A DNA stretch of 51,706 bases from Acidobacteria bacterium RIFCSPLOWO2_12_FULL_65_11 (GCA_001767495.1 MELA01000032.1:24606-76311); one strand, 5' to 3'. Counted from the first letter of the stretch, positions 9,012 through 17,782 are shown. A program made the numbers and translations. The notes: generated by a model from the sequence alone, not told the origin.

Positions 9012-11792
9012 ATGTCTCTAGGGATTGGGACACGCATTGGCCCGTACGAGATCCTCGGGCTCATTGGCGCGGGCGGCATGGGCGAAGTGTATCGAGCACG
9101 CGATCCGCGGCTCGGACGCGATGTCGCGATCAAAGTCCTACCCGCCGGCTTCGCGACCGACCCCGAGCGTCTGCAGCGGTTCGAGCAAGAGGCGCGCGCG
9201 GCCGCGGCGCTGAACCATCCGAACATCCTTGCGGTCTACGACATCGGCCAACACGCTTCGACAGGCTCAGGGCAGGCTTTCCCATACATCGTCTCGGAGC
9301 TGTTGGATGGCGAGACGCTGCGCGAACGCCTGAGGGATGGAGCCTTGCCGCCGCGCAAAGCTGTGGACTACGCGGTGCAGGTCGCGCGTGGGCTGGCTGC
9401 AGCGCACGAGAAGGCCATCGTCCATCGCGACCTCAAGCCGGAGAACATCTTCGTCACGCGTGATGAGCGGGTAAAGATTCTCGACTTTGGTCTCGCCAAA
9501 CTGACGCAGGCGGAGCCTGCGGTCGGCGGTCCAAGTGCGCTGTCGACAAGACTGCCGAACACCTTGCCGGGCACCGTACTCGGCACGCTCGGCTACATGG
9601 CGCCCGAGCAAGTGCGCGGGCTGACGACCGACTACCGTGCTGATCTCTTCGCGTTCGGGGCGATTCTCTACGAGATGCTCGCTGGGATGCGGGCCTTCCA
9701 GCGCGAGACTGCCGCCGACGTGATGATCGCGATCGTGAAAGAGGAGCCGCCGGACATGTCGGCCGGCGATCGCACCGTCCCGCCGGTACTCGATCGCATC
9801 GTGCGGCGGTGTCTGGAGAAGAACGCGGCCGCGCGATTCAAGTCGGCCGACGATCTCGCCTTCGCGCTCGAAGGACTGTCGGCGCACTCGGCACCGAGCG
9901 TGTCGCTGCCGGTAGTCGAACGACGAAAGACCGTCGTCGGAGATGCCCGCGTCGCGTGGTCGGCTGCTGCGGTGTGCCTCATCACGGCACTCGCGCTCGG
10001 GGCCTTCGCCTTTGTGCGCCGCGCGCCCGCCGCATCACCGCCGCCCGTCACGCGGTTCCAGATGAGCCTGCAGCCAGCCGAGTCATTGCTTGGAGGACAG
10101 GGAACCAATGCACTGGGGCGCCCGACGCGCGTGGCGATGGCCTTGTCGCCGGACGGCCGGAGCCTGGTCTTCGGTGCCGTACGCGCCGGCGTCCAGCAAT
10201 TGTACCTTCGGCAGCTCGATCAGCTGCAGGCAATGCCGCTTGCCGGCAGCGAGGGCGCGAGTAGTCCGTTTTTCTCGCCCGACGGGCAATGGATTGGTTT
10301 TTGGGTCGGCGGCGAATTGAAGAGGATGCCGTCCCGTGGTGGCCCGCCCGTGACGATCTGCAAGGTGCGTGCGATCTCCGGCGCGACGTGGGCCGATGGT
10401 GACGTCATTTTCTTCGGCAGCATACAAGGACTTGGCGAAGGCGAGATTTTACGAGTCGCTGCTACCGGCGGTCAGCCAGAGCGCATCGCGGCGCCCGACG
10501 TTTCAAAGGGCGAGTTCAGCTATCGCCTCCCTCACGCGCTACCGGGTGGAAAAGCGCTGCTGTTTACGGTGACGCGCGGCCCGCTGCAGTGGGACGACGC
10601 GCAGATCGTCGTGCGGTCGCTTGAAACCGGTGAGCAGAAGGTCGTGACGGAGGGCGCCGACGCCCGTTATCTGCCGACTGGTCATCTCGTCTTCGTCCGT
10701 CTCGGGGCGCTTCTGGCCGCGCCGTTTGATGTGAACCAGCTCGCGCTCACGGGTGGCGCCGTTGGCTTGCTCGAAGGCGTCATGCAGAGCGCGAATGGGC
10801 CGAGTACTGGGTTCGATAATGGTGCGGCTCAGATCACTGTGTCGTCATCGGGAACGCTGGCGTACGCGCAGGGCGGCCCTTTTTCGGAGGATCTCCGGTC
10901 GCTGGTGTGGGTGGATCGTGAGGGCGCCGCCACGCCCATTGCCGTACCGCTGAAAGGATATTGGGCGCCAAGAATCTCGCCCGACGGGGGCCGGCTCGCT
11001 TTTTACACGCGCAGTCCTGATCGACGTGTCTGGATCCACGATTTTCGAAACGGCACGACGACTGCGTTAACCGATCCCGGTAACGTCGCCTTCGCGGTCT
11101 GGACGCCGGACGGAGCCCGCGTGGCGTTCTCAGATGCTGCGAGTCGAAGTTTGTTCTCAAGAGCTGCGGATGGCAGCATGGCATCCGTGCGCCTTACGAC
11201 CGGGCAGTACTCTCAGTACCCGGCTTCGTGGTCGCCCGATGGAAAGACACTCGTATTCGTGGAAACCAACCCCGCCTCTGGCAACGACATCTGGCTACTC
11301 GAATTGGGCAGTGGCAAGGGGACACCACGCACCTGGCTCAACTCACGTTTCAGCGAGACGCGTCCCGATTGGTCGCCTGATGGTCGCTGGATCGCGTACG
11401 ACTCGGACGAATCTGGCCGCAGCGAAGTCTATGTCCAGCCTTTCCCCGGCCCGGGCCCGCGCTATTCGGTGTCGCGTGATGGCGGCCACAGTCCGGCGTG
11501 GTCACGTGACGGGCGTGAACTCTTTTACGTCCAAAACGCCGACGACGGACTGGCTGAGATCATGGCTGTGCCCGTGACGACGACTTCCAGTGTCACCACA
11601 GGAACTCCGCGAAGGCTCTTTGAGGGACGGTTTCAGTTTACGAGCTTTTCAAGGGGTTACGACGTGGCGGCGGACGGCGGCCGTTTCGTGTTGGTCCAGC
11701 CAGAGGAGAGGGCACCTCTCCCAGCCACGGAGATCGTCGTGGTCGAAAACTGGTTCGAAGAGCTGAAGCAGAAGGTACCAGCCACCCGCTGA
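9012..11792 (+). CDS. Transmembrane Ser/Thr protein kinase with C-terminal WD40/TolB-like propeller
   Basis: A 926-residue PknB-type kinase. The kinase domain shows the glycine loop IGAGGMGEVY (18-27), Lys41, HRDLKPEN (138-145), DFG (158-160) and GTLGYMAPEQ. A single membrane segment (about 315-335) leads to an outer domain of repeated blades (LSPDGRSLVFG, FSPDGQWIGFW, ISPDGGRLAFY, WSPDGRWIAYD), as in PD40/TolB propellers, so it likely senses an envelope signal. Residues 81-89 (HASTGSGQA) look like a small insert between kinase strands, encoded by a TTCGACAGGCTCAGGGCAGG string. I start at 9012 because MSLGIGTRIGPYE is the family's usual start and a TATAAT lies just upstream; in-frame codons from 8922 would overlap that promoter. 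The urease operon begins 60 bases after the stop. Confidence 0.9.
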   Translation: MSLGIGTRIGPYEILGLIGAGGMGEVYRARDPRLGRDVAIKVLPAGFATDPERLQRFEQEARAAAALNHPNILAVYDIGQHASTGSGQAFPYIVSELLDGETLRERLRDGALPPRKAVDYAVQVARGLAAAHEKAIVHRDLKPENIFVTRDERVKILDFGLAKLTQAEPAVGGPSALSTRLPNTLPGTVLGTLGYMAPEQVRGLTTDYRADLFAFGAILYEMLAGMRAFQRETAADVMIAIVKEEPPDMSAGDRTVPPVLDRIVRRCLEKNAAARFKSADDLAFALEGLSAHSAPSVSLPVVERRKTVVGDARVAWSAAAVCLITALALGAFAFVRRAPAASPPPVTRFQMSLQPAESLLGGQGTNALGRPTRVAMALSPDGRSLVFGAVRAGVQQLYLRQLDQLQAMPLAGSEGASSPFFSPDGQWIGFWVGGELKRMPSRGGPPVTICKVRAISGATWADGDVIFFGSIQGLGEGEILRVAATGGQPERIAAPDVSKGEFSYRLPHALPGGKALLFTVTRGPLQWDDAQIVVRSLETGEQKVVTEGADARYLPTGHLVFVRLGALLAAPFDVNQLALTGGAVGLLEGVMQSANGPSTGFDNGAAQITVSSSGTLAYAQGGPFSEDLRSLVWVDREGAATPIAVPLKGYWAPRISPDGGRLAFYTRSPDRRVWIHDFRNGTTTALTDPGNVAFAVWTPDGARVAFSDAASRSLFSRAADGSMASVRLTTGQYSQYPASWSPDGKTLVFVETNPASGNDIWLLELGSGKGTPRTWLNSRFSETRPDWSPDGRWIAYDSDESGRSEVYVQPFPGPGPRYSVSRDGGHSPAWSRDGRELFYVQNADDGLAEIMAVPVTTTSSVTTGTPRRLFEGRFQFTSFSRGYDVAADGGRFVLVQPEERAPLPATEIVVVENWFEELKQKVPATR

Positions 11793-11838
11793 CCCGACCC
11801 GACAATATTGAAGGCGGGATCCGCGCGCGGCGATCGGC

Positions 11839-11844
11839 TATGAT
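11839..11844 (+). promoter_or_regulatory. Possible -10 element (TATGAT) for the urease operon
   Basis: TATGAT ends eight bases before the GTG of ureA, and there is no ribosome site in between. The geometry copies that of the kinase gene, so ureA may also be translated from a leaderless mRNA. No convincing -35 is present, and read-through from the kinase gene is also possible. Confidence 0.4.
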
Positions 11845-11852
11845 TCTGCGCC

Positions 11853-12155
11853 GTGCACCTGACGCCGCGCGAAGTCGACAAGCTGCTCATCTTTTCGGCC
11901 GGCGAGCTCGCCAGGAAGCGCCGGGCTCGCGGGCTGAAGCTCAATCATCCGGAAGCGGTTGCGCTCATCACGTCGGACATCCTCGAACTGATTCGCGACG
12001 GCAAGTCGGTGGCCGAGATCATGAGCATCGGTCCAACCATCCTGCCGGCGAGCGCCGTGATGGAAGGCGTGGCCGAGATGATCGGCGAGATTCAGGTCGA
12101 AGGCACATTTCCCGACGGGACAAAGCTGGTGACCATCCACCATCCCGTCCGGTAG
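11853..12155 (+). CDS. ureA: Urease gamma subunit
   Basis: A 100-residue urease small subunit, full family length, beginning [20 protein letters not shown] and containing [16 protein letters not shown] and the [20 protein letters not shown] block typical of UreA. With UreB and UreC it forms the (abc)3 cytoplasmic enzyme that splits urea into ammonia and carbamate. The GTG start lacks a ribosome site but sits just after TATGAT. The gap to ureB is 129 bases, unusually long for this operon, because a structured leader repeat lies there. First gene of ureABCEFGD. Confidence 0.95.
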   Translation: MHLTPREVDKLLIFSAGELARKRRARGLKLNHPEAVALITSDILELIRDGKSVAEIMSIGPTILPASAVMEGVAEMIGEIQVEGTFPDGTKLVTIHHPVR

Positions 12156-12198
12156 TCGGTGACCTGGCTGCGAGCGGCAGCCCGGGGTGGGCCCCGCG

Positions 12199-12279
12199 GT
12201 GACGTTCTGTTCCAGATACGCCGAGCGCCACGGCGCGAAGGCGTCATCGAGTGGGGGTGGGGCCCCACGAGCATAGGAA
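12199..12279 (+). repeat. Structured leader repeat, copy 2 (ureA-ureB gap)
   Basis: Second copy, beginning GTGACGTTCTGTTC. Hairpin 1 again pairs ACGCC with GGCGT and GCGC with GCGC, here with the loop CACG. Hairpin 2 pairs GTGGGG (12251-12256) with CCCCAC (12263-12268) around GTGGGG. Compared with copy 1, one C-G pair has become T-A, so both sides changed together. The tail ATAGGAATAGTA supplies AGGA before the ureB ATG. Just before it, 12156-12198 holds TCGGTGAC and CCCGGGGTGGGCCCC, which look like a decayed partial copy. Confidence 0.75.
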
Positions 12280-12284
12280 TAGTA

Positions 12285-12650
12285 ATGATGATCCCAGGCG
12301 AGTATTTCCTTGAAACCGAGCCGATTGAGATTAACGTGGGTCGGCCCACGCGCCGTATCGAGGTGGCCAATCGCGGCGATCGGCCCGTCCAGGTTGGATC
12401 GCATTGTCATTTCTTTGAGGTCAATCGCTATCTGGCCTTCGATCGTGCGGCGGCGTACGGGATGCGGCTCAACATCGCGGCAGGGACGGCCGTGCGTTTC
12501 GAGCCCGGCGACACGCGCGAGGTCGAGCTCGTCGCGATCGGCGGCACGCGCGAGGTGTTCGGCCTCAACCGGCTGGTCGACGGCCGCCTCGACGACCCGA
12601 CCGTCCGAGAAGCCGCACAGCGGAAGATCAACGCGTTTACAAGTCGGTGA
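12285..12650 (+). CDS. ureB: Urease beta subunit
   Basis: A 121-residue urease second small subunit, slightly longer than the common ~100-106. It starts [10 protein letters not shown] and contains the hallmark [17 protein letters not shown] and the [16 protein letters not shown] block. I start at 12285 because the family begins with IPGE and because AGGA lies six bases upstream. In-frame codons from 12159 only translate the repeat element and are not family sequence. The stop TGA lies inside the third copy of the structured repeat, which overlaps the gene end by four bases. Its translation is therefore probably tied to the leader structure upstream. Confidence 0.95.
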   Translation: MMIPGEYFLETEPIEINVGRPTRRIEVANRGDRPVQVGSHCHFFEVNRYLAFDRAAAYGMRLNIAAGTAVRFEPGDTREVELVAIGGTREVFGLNRLVDGRLDDPTVREAAQRKINAFTSR

Positions 12651-12731
12651 CGTTCTGTTCTAGATACACGCGAGCGCCACGGCGCGAGCGTGTCAGCGCC
12701 GGGGGTGGGGCCCCGGCGCAGTAAGAAAAGG
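12647..12731 (+). repeat. Structured leader repeat, copy 3 (ureB-ureC gap)
   Basis: Third copy; its first bases contain the ureB stop codon. Hairpin 1 uses ACACGC (12666-12671) with GCGTGT (12688-12693), a different but fully paired stem from copies 1 and 2, around the same GA/GA internal loop and GCGC-CACG-GCGC tip. Hairpin 2 is longer: GCGCCGGGG (12696-12704) with CCCCGGCGC (12711-12719), again around GTGGGG. The tail TAAGAAAAGG follows. A further palindrome GTGGGGCCCCAC (12731-12742) stands before ureC, which has no clear ribosome site. Confidence 0.75.
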
Positions 12732-12755
12732 TGGGGCCCCACGCGCCATTGAACA

Positions 12756-14462
12756 ATGCAAATCTCCAGACGCATCTACGCTGACCACTACGGCCCAACG
12801 ACCGGCGATCGGATTCGCTTGGCCGACACCGATCTCGTCATTCGCATCGAGCACGACGCGACGGTCTACGGAGACGAAGCGAAGTTCGGCGGCGGCAAGG
12901 TGATTCGCGACGGCATGGGCCAGTCAACCTCCGCCAGCCGCGCCACCGGGTCTCCCGACCTCGTCATCACGAACGTCGTCATCGTGGATGCGACCGGCAT
13001 CCGCAAAGCCGACGTCGGGATTCGCGACGGCCGCATCAGCGGGATCGGCAAGGCAGGCAATCCAGGCGTCATGGACGGCGTGACGCCAGACCTCGTCATC
13101 AGCGCGTCGACCGAAATCATCGCCGGAGAAGGTCACATCCTCACGGCCGGTGCCATCGACTCGCACGTGCATTTCATCTCGCCGAATCAGATCCCTGACG
13201 CGTTCCATTCCGGCATCACAACGCTTATTGGCGGCGGCACTGGTCCGGCGACCGGCACCAAGGCCACGACGTGCACGCCGGGCGCCTGGCACATTCGGCG
13301 GATGTACGAAGCGGCAGCGGCGTTCCCGCTCAACTTCGGTTTTCTCGGGAAGGGCAATGCGTCCGGCCCCGACGCTTTGCGCGAGCAGATTCGCGGCGGC
13401 GCCATCGGCTTGAAGCTCCACGAGGATTGGGGATCGACGCCTGCGGCAATCGATCAGTGTCTGAACGTGGCGGACGAGTTCGACGTACAGGTGGCGATTC
13501 ACACCGACACCCTCAACGAGACCGGGTGTGTCGAGGACTCGATCCGCGCGATCGGCGGCCGTACGATCCACACGTACCACACGGAAGGCGCGGGCGGCGG
13601 CCATGCGCCCGATATCATCCGGCTCTGCGGCGAGCCCAACGTCCTGCCCTCGTCCACCAACCCGACGATGCCGTTTACGAGGAATACGCTGGACGAGCAC
13701 CTGGACATGTTGATGGTGTGTCACCACCTGTCGCCGAACGTGCCGGAGGACGTGGCGTTTGCCGACTCGCGCATCCGTCCCGAGACGATTGCCGCCGAGG
13801 ACGTGCTGCACGACATGGGCGCCTTCAGCATGATGTCGTCGGACTCTCAGGCGATGGGGCGCATCGGCGAGGTGATTTGTCGGACGTGGCAGACGGCAGA
13901 CAAGATGAAAAAGCAGCGAGGGCCGCTCGCCGGCGAGGCGCCGGGAGCAGACAACCTGCGCGTCCGCCGTTACATCGCCAAGTACACGATCAACCCGGCG
14001 ATCGCGCACGGCATCGCGAGCCATGTGGGATCGGTCGAGGTGGGGAAGCTCGCAGATCTCGTGTTGTGGAAGCCGGCGTTTTTTGGCTGCAAGCCCGAGA
14101 TCGTCATCAAAGGCGGATTCATTGCCGGCGCGATGATGGGAGACGGCAACGCCTCGATTCCGACGCCGCAGCCCGTGGTGGCGAGGCCGATGTTCGGCGC
14201 CTTTGGCGCGGCGCTCACGACGTGCAGCGTCCATTTCGTCAGTCAGGCGGGCATCGACGCCGGCGCGCTGTCGGGCCTCGATCGGCCGTTAGTTGCGGTT
14301 CGGGGCTGTCGGTCGCTCGGCAAACGCGACCTGGTGCTCAACGACGCGTTGCCCAGAATCGACGTCGATCCCGAGACCTACGACGTACGGGCCGACGGCG
14401 ATCGACTGGTCAGCGAACCAGCGGATGTGTTGCCGTTGGCGCAACGATATTTCCTGTTTTGA
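12756..14462 (+). CDS. ureC: Urease alpha subunit (catalytic, nickel)
   Basis: A 568-residue catalytic subunit of full length. All active-site residues are present, three positions on from the Klebsiella numbering: His137 and His139 (IDSHVHF), the carbamylated Lys220 (GLKLHEDWG), His222, His249 (AIHTD), His275 (TYHTEG), the flap Cys322-His323 (MVCHHL) and Asp363 (SSDSQ). The enzyme should be active once UreD, UreF, UreG and UreE insert two nickel ions. The start matches the family N-terminus ([22 protein letters not shown], beginning at 12756). It lies 105 bases after ureB because of the third repeat copy. UreE follows after a palindromic 75-base gap. Confidence 0.97.
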   Translation: MQISRRIYADHYGPTTGDRIRLADTDLVIRIEHDATVYGDEAKFGGGKVIRDGMGQSTSASRATGSPDLVITNVVIVDATGIRKADVGIRDGRISGIGKAGNPGVMDGVTPDLVISASTEIIAGEGHILTAGAIDSHVHFISPNQIPDAFHSGITTLIGGGTGPATGTKATTCTPGAWHIRRMYEAAAAFPLNFGFLGKGNASGPDALREQIRGGAIGLKLHEDWGSTPAAIDQCLNVADEFDVQVAIHTDTLNETGCVEDSIRAIGGRTIHTYHTEGAGGGHAPDIIRLCGEPNVLPSSTNPTMPFTRNTLDEHLDMLMVCHHLSPNVPEDVAFADSRIRPETIAAEDVLHDMGAFSMMSSDSQAMGRIGEVICRTWQTADKMKKQRGPLAGEAPGADNLRVRRYIAKYTINPAIAHGIASHVGSVEVGKLADLVLWKPAFFGCKPEIVIKGGFIAGAMMGDGNASIPTPQPVVARPMFGAFGAALTTCSVHFVSQAGIDAGALSGLDRPLVAVRGCRSLGKRDLVLNDALPRIDVDPETYDVRADGDRLVSEPADVLPLAQRYFLF

Positions 14463-14463
14463 G

Positions 14464-14525
14464 TGCCGAGTCCGAAAGGACCCGGCCTACGTACGACGCG
14501 AGTAGGGCGGGTCCTTTTGGACCCG
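14464..14525. repeat. Palindromic repeat between ureC and ureE
   Basis: Two short palindromes, GTCCGAAAGGAC and GGGTCCTTTTGGACCC, with CCTACGTACGACG between them. They belong to the same loose family as the other GTCCG...CGGAC elements of the window. The second can form a hairpin close before the ureE start and may lower or time its translation. Confidence 0.5.
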
Positions 14526-14537
14526 CCGGGTGATCTG

Positions 14538-14990
14538 ATGATTCTCATCGAGCGCACGTATCGGGAGACGGAGCTCCCCGAGTCGGCTCGCGCGTACGCG
14601 CGGGACACGATCACCCTCGGCTGGGAGGAGCGCCTCCACGCGCACGGGCGGCGCACGTCTGACGCCGGTGTCGAATTCGGCGTGTCGCTGCCTCGAGGAA
14701 CGGCATTGCACGGTGGAGATTGTCTCGTGCTCGAAGAGGCGAGAGTGATTGTGGGAGTGGTGGAACGGACGGAGGCCGTCTTCGTGATCGAGCCGCGATC
14801 GGCACAGCAATGGGCCCTCTATGCCTATCACATCGGCAACCGGCATCAGCCGGTGATGATCACCGACAAGACGATCGTCTGTCCCGAGGCGCCGGGCGTC
14901 GAGCAGCTTCTGCATCAGCAGCGCATCCCCTACACGCGATCGATGCTGGCGTTTACGCCGGCGACCGCCGTGGCGGCTCATCATCACTAG
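14538..14990 (+). CDS. ureE: Urease accessory protein UreE (nickel chaperone)
   Basis: A 150-residue metallochaperone that delivers nickel to the UreDFG complex. The N-terminal peptide-binding half contains TITLGWEERLHAHGRRTSDAG and GVSLPRGTALHGGDCL. The metal-binding half contains ALYAYHIGNRHQPVMI, with the conserved His for the dimer nickel site, and the protein ends in three histidines. Its His tail is short compared with the long ones of Klebsiella, suggesting delivery rather than storage. The ATG at 14538 is used; in-frame codons from 14463 run through palindromic repeat sequence. UreF follows after seven bases. Confidence 0.93.
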   Translation: MILIERTYRETELPESARAYARDTITLGWEERLHAHGRRTSDAGVEFGVSLPRGTALHGGDCLVLEEARVIVGVVERTEAVFVIEPRSAQQWALYAYHIGNRHQPVMITDKTIVCPEAPGVEQLLHQQRIPYTRSMLAFTPATAVAAHHH

Positions 14991-14997
14991 CCATCCC

Positions 14998-15681
14998 ATG
15001 CGCGCGAGCCGTATGTCGCTTCTGCACCTGTGCGACAGCCTGTTTCCGCTCGGCGGCTTTGCGCACTCGGACGGTCTCGAGTCGGCGACCTCATCAGGCG
15101 CGGTGAGCAGCGCGAGTGATCTCGGTCACTGGCTCGACGTCTGCCTCGACGAAGCGATCGGGCGGCTGGATGGTCCGGCCGTGCTCCACGCGTGGACGGC
15201 CTTTCACGATCGGGATTGGGAGGCACTGGCGAGGCTGGATCAGGAGGTCGTCGCGCTCCGGCCCTCGTCCTCCGCGCGCCGCGCCAGCCGGGCGATGGGC
15301 TCTCGACTGCTCGTCACATGGCAGGCGCTCTATCCGGACCCACGGTTGGCCCACGCGCTGAGGCTGACGCACGAAGGGCGGCTCGGTCCAGCGCTGCCCG
15401 TGGCTTTCGCGGGCGCATGCGTCGCGGCCGGCATCGATCGTCGCGACGCCGTCGACGCGTTCGCGTACACCAGGCTGGCGGCGACCATCTCGTCGGCGAT
15501 GCGGCTGATGCCCATCGGGCAGAGCGAGGCGCACCGCTTGTTAACCGAGACGCTCGCGCGCGTCCCTGCGACCGTGGACGCGATGATTGAGAAGGGGTGG
15601 GCGCCCGAGTCGTTCGCGCCGGCGATGGACATCGCGACGATGACGCAGCAGTATCTGCACTCGAGACTGTTTCGATCGTAG
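14998..15681 (+). CDS. ureF: Urease accessory protein UreF
   Basis: A 227-residue all-helical accessory protein that joins UreD and UreG and gates GTP-driven nickel transfer. It shows the family opening LLHLCDSLFPLGGFAHSDGLES and the C-terminal MRLMPIGQSEAHRLL block. The ATG at 14998 or an in-frame ATG at 15013 could serve; neither has a strong ribosome site, and coupling to ureE seven bases away is likely. A 327-bp gap with a large inverted repeat separates it from ureG, which may affect co-expression. Confidence 0.93.
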   Translation: MRASRMSLLHLCDSLFPLGGFAHSDGLESATSSGAVSSASDLGHWLDVCLDEAIGRLDGPAVLHAWTAFHDRDWEALARLDQEVVALRPSSSARRASRAMGSRLLVTWQALYPDPRLAHALRLTHEGRLGPALPVAFAGACVAAGIDRRDAVDAFAYTRLAATISSAMRLMPIGQSEAHRLLTETLARVPATVDAMIEKGWAPESFAPAMDIATMTQQYLHSRLFRS

Positions 15682-15960
15682 ACCACCAAGGGCACAAAGG
15701 ATACGAAGGAACACAGAGGTCATGAAACCACAGGGTCACAGAGGCACGGAGCTAAGACACAAGTCTGTTGCGCTCGATGCGGTGCCGCGAAGCGGCGAAT
15801 CAGGGATACAAATCGACGGATGAACGAGCGACATCGTGTCTAGATTGTCGTTCATCCGTCGATTTGTATCCCTGAAAGCCGACCTGCGTAGCAGGCCGGC
15901 CGCATCGAGCGCCTCCGTGGCCCGGCGACTCTGTGGTTGTTTCATTTTCGTGGTCAGCGT
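15682..15960. repeat. Large nested inverted repeat (MITE-like) splitting the urease operon
   Basis: The 327-bp ureF-ureG gap (15682-16008) is filled by this element. Its core is a perfect 28-bp inverted repeat (15800-15827 and 15848-15875) around a 20-base loop. Outside it lie GCGCTCGATGCGG (15770-15782) and its exact complement (15900-15912), CACGGAG with CTCCGTG, and ATGAAACCACAG (15722-15733) with a near-complement at 15931-15945. The left end also carries repeats of the CACAGAGG/CACAAAGG kind. No open frame or transposase is inside. The last ~50 bases before ureG contain its ribosome site GAGAGGAG. Confidence 0.85.
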
Positions 15961-16008
15961 CAGCTTGCTGAAGGGGCGGGGCATCGTGATGAGTTGTGAG
16001 AGGAGTGC

Positions 16009-16623
16009 ATGACGCGGAAGCCTTTACGCATTGGCATCGGTGGACCGGTCGGGTCGGGGAAGACCGCGCTCGTCGATTCGCTCTGCAAGAGCATGCGTGA
16101 ACGGTATCGGCTGGGGGTCGTCACCAACGACATCTTCACGCGCGAGGACATGGAATTCCTGGTGCGGAGCCAGGCGCTCTCCTCCGATCGCATCATTGGT
16201 GTTCAAACCGGCGGCTGCCCGCATACGGCCATTCGCGAAGACGCGTCGATGAATTTCGATGCGATCGACGAGCTCACGGGCCGCCATCCCGATCTCGATA
16301 TCGTCTTTCTCGAGAGCGGGGGCGACAATCTCGCGGCCAGCTTCAGCCCCGAGCTGGTCGATGCTTCCATTTATGTCATCGATGTCTCGGGCGGCGACAA
16401 GATCCCGCGCAAGGGTGGACCAGGCGTGACGAGATCCGATTTGCTGGTCATCAACAAGATCGACCTCGCGCCGCACGTCGGCGCCGACCTCGAGGTCATG
16501 GCGCGCGATTCAAAGCTGATGCGGGGCAACCGGCCGTTCGTCTTCACGAATCTGAAGAGCCGCGCAGGGCTCGAGGACGTCGTCGCGTGGATCCGGCGAG
16601 AGCTCCTGTACGAGAATGCGTGA
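16009..16623 (+). CDS. ureG: Urease accessory GTPase UreG
   Basis: A 204-residue SIMIBI-class GTPase that powers nickel insertion into urease. The P-loop GPVGSGKT is at residues 12-19. The Cys-Pro-His metal site lies in [14 protein letters not shown], with ESGGDN as the switch region and [13 protein letters not shown] as the guanine-specificity motif. Full family length and no His-rich N-terminus. A GAGAGGAG ribosome site lies just before the ATG. Its stop overlaps the ureD start by eight bases, so the two are translated together. Confidence 0.96.
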   Translation: MTRKPLRIGIGGPVGSGKTALVDSLCKSMRERYRLGVVTNDIFTREDMEFLVRSQALSSDRIIGVQTGGCPHTAIREDASMNFDAIDELTGRHPDLDIVFLESGGDNLAASFSPELVDASIYVIDVSGGDKIPRKGGPGVTRSDLLVINKIDLAPHVGADLEVMARDSKLMRGNRPFVFTNLKSRAGLEDVVAWIRRELLYENA

Positions 16624-17455
16624 TCGTCGCGTCGCTGCCGTCGTTGGTCGCCACGCGCGTCTCGACCTCGTCGTCGGCTGCCGAGGCGGCCGGACGGTGC
16701 TGACCCACGCCTACGCCGAACCGCCATTTCACATCGGCCGCGTGTTTGAGATCGGGGGCGCGGCGTACGTGATCGTGGTGTGCGCAGGCCCCGGCGTGTT
16801 CGCCGGCGATTGCCTGCACCAGCGCGTGACGGTCGAAGGCGGCGCCCGTGTGCTGCTCGCGTCGCAGTCCGCGCTGCAGGTCCACCGGACGGACAGTCTT
16901 GACGCGGCGCAGGTGCATCACGAGTACCACGTAGAGGAAGGCGGCGAGCTGCACTGCCACTGGGACCCGGTCATCCCGTTCGCCGGCGCGCGTCTGGTCG
17001 AGCGGTTCGACCTCCAAGTGGCGCGTGGCGGCCGGCTGTACTGGAGCGACACGCTGATGTCAGGGCGCGCGAGCCGCGGAGAAGCGTGGCAGTGTGCGGC
17101 GATCGATCACGAGCTGCGACTGACCATCGACGGTGCCCTGAAATATCTTGAACGGTACCGACTCGCACCCACAGAACGGAAGCTGCGGGAGCCGTGGATG
17201 GCAGGCGAGGCTCACTACGTGGGTACGACGCTCGTGCATCACCCGAGGGCGACCTCGGAGACCGCGGCCGAGCTTCAGGGGCGGCTCGAGGAGATCGAGG
17301 GTGTCAGGGTGGGGATCGATCTTGTCGATCGGGCCCTGCTCGTGGGGCGCCTGCTGGCCACGACCGGCGTCAGCTGCGCGCGCGCCAGAACCGTCTGTCG
17401 CGAGGTCATCCTCGATGCCGTGTTCGGACGCCCGGAGCTTGTCGCGCGTCGATGA
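16616..17455 (+). CDS. ureD: Urease accessory protein UreD (UreH)
   Basis: A 279-residue scaffold protein that binds apo-urease and receives nickel from UreG through UreF. Family features include the beta-rich body with [24 protein letters not shown] and SQSALQVHR, plus [20 protein letters not shown] and a [15 protein letters not shown] segment. UreD is often first in urease operons; here it is last, after ureG, with overlapping frames. No nickel transporter gene follows, so nickel uptake must be encoded elsewhere. Confidence 0.92.
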   Translation: MRDRRVAAVVGRHARLDLVVGCRGGRTVLTHAYAEPPFHIGRVFEIGGAAYVIVVCAGPGVFAGDCLHQRVTVEGGARVLLASQSALQVHRTDSLDAAQVHHEYHVEEGGELHCHWDPVIPFAGARLVERFDLQVARGGRLYWSDTLMSGRASRGEAWQCAAIDHELRLTIDGALKYLERYRLAPTERKLREPWMAGEAHYVGTTLVHHPRATSETAAELQGRLEEIEGVRVGIDLVDRALLVGRLLATTGVSCARARTVCREVILDAVFGRPELVARR

Positions 17456-17541
17456 GGCCAGCCCCCCTTCGTTTGCACACTGACGCAACGGTTCCCTCGC
17501 TGCGTGAGACGAACATAACGGTATATAAATCTCTTCAGACC

Positions 17542-17553
17542 GACAAGAATGTC
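17542..17553. promoter_or_regulatory. GACA-N4-TGTC palindrome, site 1
   Basis: Perfect 12-bp inverted repeat with centre AGAA, in an A+T-rich patch (GTATATAAATCTC) of the 375-bp gap between ureD and the sigma-54 activator gene. The same motif recurs at 17771, 27201 and 27701, with one mismatch at 27231. Apart from these sites and a weak sigma-54-like match at 17615, the gap 17456-17830 holds nothing I can support; its small frames are not gene-like. Confidence 0.55.
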
Positions 17554-17614
17554 CATAGATCGTCGTGGGTGTCGCGCAACTCCACGCCCAGTGGCTGTCC
17601 AGCGAAACCGGATT

Positions 17615-17630
17615 GTGCACGACGCTTGCA
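17615..17630 (+). promoter_or_regulatory. Weak sigma-54-like promoter before the activator gene
   Basis: GTGCACGACGCTTGCA matches the -12 part (TTGCA) and CAC of the -24 part of TGGCAC-N5-TTGCA, but has GT where the conserved TG is expected, so the key -24/-25 GG is only half present. It lies ~200 bases before the gene. Confidence 0.25.
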
Positions 17631-17770
17631 GAGCGTATCGACCAGGTGCTCTACGAGTCCCGGCGAGCAGTCGGCACGACGTGGGCGTTTCCTCAGGTTT
17701 CCTGAGGCGCGGGCTGGATTTTCGGGCGCAGGGGGCCGGCACGGCGGCGTCTAGGCTCTCTCTGATGCTC

Positions 17771-17782
17771 GACATAAATGTC
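17771..17782. promoter_or_regulatory. GACA-N4-TGTC palindrome, site 2 (near activator start)
   Basis: Perfect palindrome with centre TAAA, 48 bases before the activator ATG and followed by an A+T-rich stretch (GATATTGATTTACTGATAAC) that could hold the promoter. The position would suit self-regulation, either repression or activation. Confidence 0.6.

Noticed and set aside
11829-11852. Sigma-54 promoter for ureA (GG-N10-GC present)
   Set aside because: The predicted transcript would start inside the gene, and the -12 and -24 hexamers match poorly.
12159-12284. Longer ureB starting at 12159
   Set aside because: The added codons translate the structured repeat; UreB normally starts at MIPGE.
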